Below are positions 4,952 through 6,297 of a DNA stretch of 6,297 bases, one piece after another. The stretch's first letter is position 1; each line of letters opens with the position of its first letter. Both the position numbers and the translations under genes were made by a program. Source of the DNA: Bacteroidota bacterium (GTDB lineage Bacteria; Bacteroidota; Bacteroidia; Bacteroidales; Prolixibacteraceae); contig JAUYEQ010000028.1 in NCBI GenBank assembly GCA_030691295.1, positions 1-6,297 of the forward strand. Reading direction: 5' to 3'. Under the pieces are notes generated by a model. The model searched no databases. It was not told the origin of the DNA and saw only the letters and a list, made by a program, of their open reading frames with translations.

Positions 4952-5923
4952 TCAGCTATTTGTAGCGGCTGGTTTGAATTTCTTTCCATTTTCATCGTAC
5001 TTGTAAAAACCCTGTCCCGCATCTATTCCCAGATGCTTGGCCCTAACCAGTTTACGCAGGTATGGATTCGGCTTGTAACGGATATCGCCAAATTCATCAT
5101 AAATATTGTCCATCCAGCGTACAATTTTTTCCAATCCCATTTTATCCGCCACTTCAAATGGTCCCAGCCGCATTCCAAAACCAATTTTCATGGTCTGGTC
5201 AATATCATCGATGGTCGAAATGTTTTCCATCAGAATTTCGCAGGCTTCGTTCAGCAGCACCACAAATAAACGTACGCTTACCAAACCCGGCGATTCTTCA
5301 ACAGGCACGATCTTGCGGTTGATCAGGGTAATAAATTTGCAGACTTTCTGATATGATTCATCCGAAGTATATAAGCTTCTTACCACTTCCATGATACGGG
5401 CTTCCTGCGATGAAACGAAAAAATGCAGGCTTACGCAACGTTCACGGTGTTTCAAATCCGACGAAAGTTCGGTAATTATAATGGTGGTAGAATTGGTCGC
5501 AATGATACAATCATCGTCAACTACTTCTTCTATCCGGTGAAAAATTTGCTTTCTTTCCTTGATTTTTATACCACGATCAACTGCACGAATGGCTTCAATC
5601 ACAAAATCGCACCCTTTCAGATCGTTATAATCAAGGGTTCCATTGATTCTGGATTTGATCGCACGTTTTTCTCCGGGAGTTATTCCCCAGTGCTCAATCC
5701 GTTCATCAAGTACTTTCTCAATATTTTTATACGAATCAAGGATTTTCTCTTCGCTGACTTCAATAAAAACAACTTCCATTCCGTAGAAACTGGCAACTCT
5801 GGCCAGATTCTGACCGATTAGGCCACATCCAACGATGCCAATTTTTGAAAAAAGCGCTTTGCTTCTATCTTTCTTAATTAGACCAAATTCTTCGATTGGT
5901 TCGTATATTACTTCACTTGCCAT
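4952..5923 (-). CDS. 3-hydroxyacyl-CoA dehydrogenase family protein, atypical active site
   Basis: The fold is that of NAD-dependent 3-hydroxyacyl-CoA (3-hydroxybutyryl-CoA) dehydrogenase, 323 residues. About 25 extra N-terminal residues precede the Rossmann dinucleotide site GCGLIG (32-37). The C-terminal domain begins near 212 and includes LGPFEVADKMGLE (253-265) and GQGFYKY (303-309). Aligned with human HADH, the catalytic His158 and Glu170 are kept as H167 and E179, exactly 12 apart. Ser137 is replaced by T146, which keeps a hydroxyl. Asn161 of the HFFNP motif becomes V170 (HFFVSS), and Asn208 of the PGFxxNR motif becomes V217 (PGLVSVR). Activity on the usual substrate is therefore uncertain; it may be altered, weak or regulatory. 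It sits 15 bases after pta and 37 before ackA, implying co-transcription with acetate formation. A true role in butyrate or 3-hydroxybutyrate metabolism is inference, so no gene symbol is given. Confidence 0.85.
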   Translation of the reverse strand: MASEVIYEPIEEFGLIKKDRSKALFSKIGIVGCGLIGQNLARVASFYGMEVVFIEVSEEKILDSYKNIEKVLDERIEHWGITPGEKRAIKSRINGTLDYNDLKGCDFVIEAIRAVDRGIKIKERKQIFHRIEEVVDDDCIIATNSTTIIITELSSDLKHRERCVSLHFFVSSQEARIMEVVRSLYTSDESYQKVCKFITLINRKIVPVEESPGLVSVRLFVVLLNEACEILMENISTIDDIDQTMKIGFGMRLGPFEVADKMGLEKIVRWMDNIYDEFGDIRYKPNPYLRKLVRAKHLGIDAGQGFYKYDENGKKFKPAATNS

Positions 5924-5938
5924 GATTATATTTTTTAA

Positions 5939-6297
<359 letters not shown>

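Noticed and set aside
5423..5821. A 132-codon open frame on the plus strand opposite the dehydrogenase gene
   Set aside because: It lies wholly antisense to a gene with clear family motifs, and its own translation shows no recognisable domain. It is a by-product of that gene's codon use.

Overview
The window looks like the chromosome of a fermentative Bacteroidota, probably of the Bacteroidales/Marinilabiliales type. This is inferred from several signs. The genome is moderately AT-rich, and none of the four complete coding starts has a Shine-Dalgarno sequence. The tRNA genes do not encode CCA. A phosphate butyryltransferase/butyrate kinase pair is present. Small hairpin repeats fill the non-coding DNA. 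No species can be named from the sequence alone.

Layout. Positions 11-280 on the + strand hold tRNA-Tyr(GTA), a 75-base spacer made of 14-base-period repeats, tRNA-Gly(TCC) and an intrinsic terminator. Positions 281-1522 (about 1.24 kb) hold no convincing gene. From about 383 to 1061 this stretch is packed with hairpins and nested inverted repeats. From about 1080 to 1500 there is only low-information sequence, with short direct repeats and a few protein-like but broken frames. Positions 1523-6297 are all minus-strand genes. Read in the direction of transcription they are: the C-terminal end of a phosphate acetyltransferase (cut by the window edge), a 3-hydroxyacyl-CoA dehydrogenase-family protein, acetate kinase, an intrinsic terminator, phosphate butyryltransferase, and butyrate kinase. 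The tRNA unit and the acyl-kinase genes are convergent, so the repeat-rich stretch lies between two transcript 3' ends.

How the genes work together. Pta + AckA convert acetyl-CoA to acetyl phosphate and then to acetate with ATP formation. Ptb + Buk do the same for butyryl-CoA and, in many relatives, branched-chain acyl-CoAs. The two modules lie head to tail but are separated by a strong terminator, so they are probably two transcription units. The dehydrogenase between pta and ackA would suit 3-hydroxybutyryl-CoA metabolism upstream of Ptb-Buk. However, it lacks two asparagines that are nearly invariant in the family, so its activity is uncertain.

Most worth a second look: (1) a symmetric, about 128-bp BIME-like composite of three hairpins with inward-facing GTAG motifs at equal 23-nt distances from a central palindrome; (2) a family of 5-bp-stem, 3-nt-loop hairpins whose stems differ between copies but always keep pairing; (3) the altered active site of the dehydrogenase.
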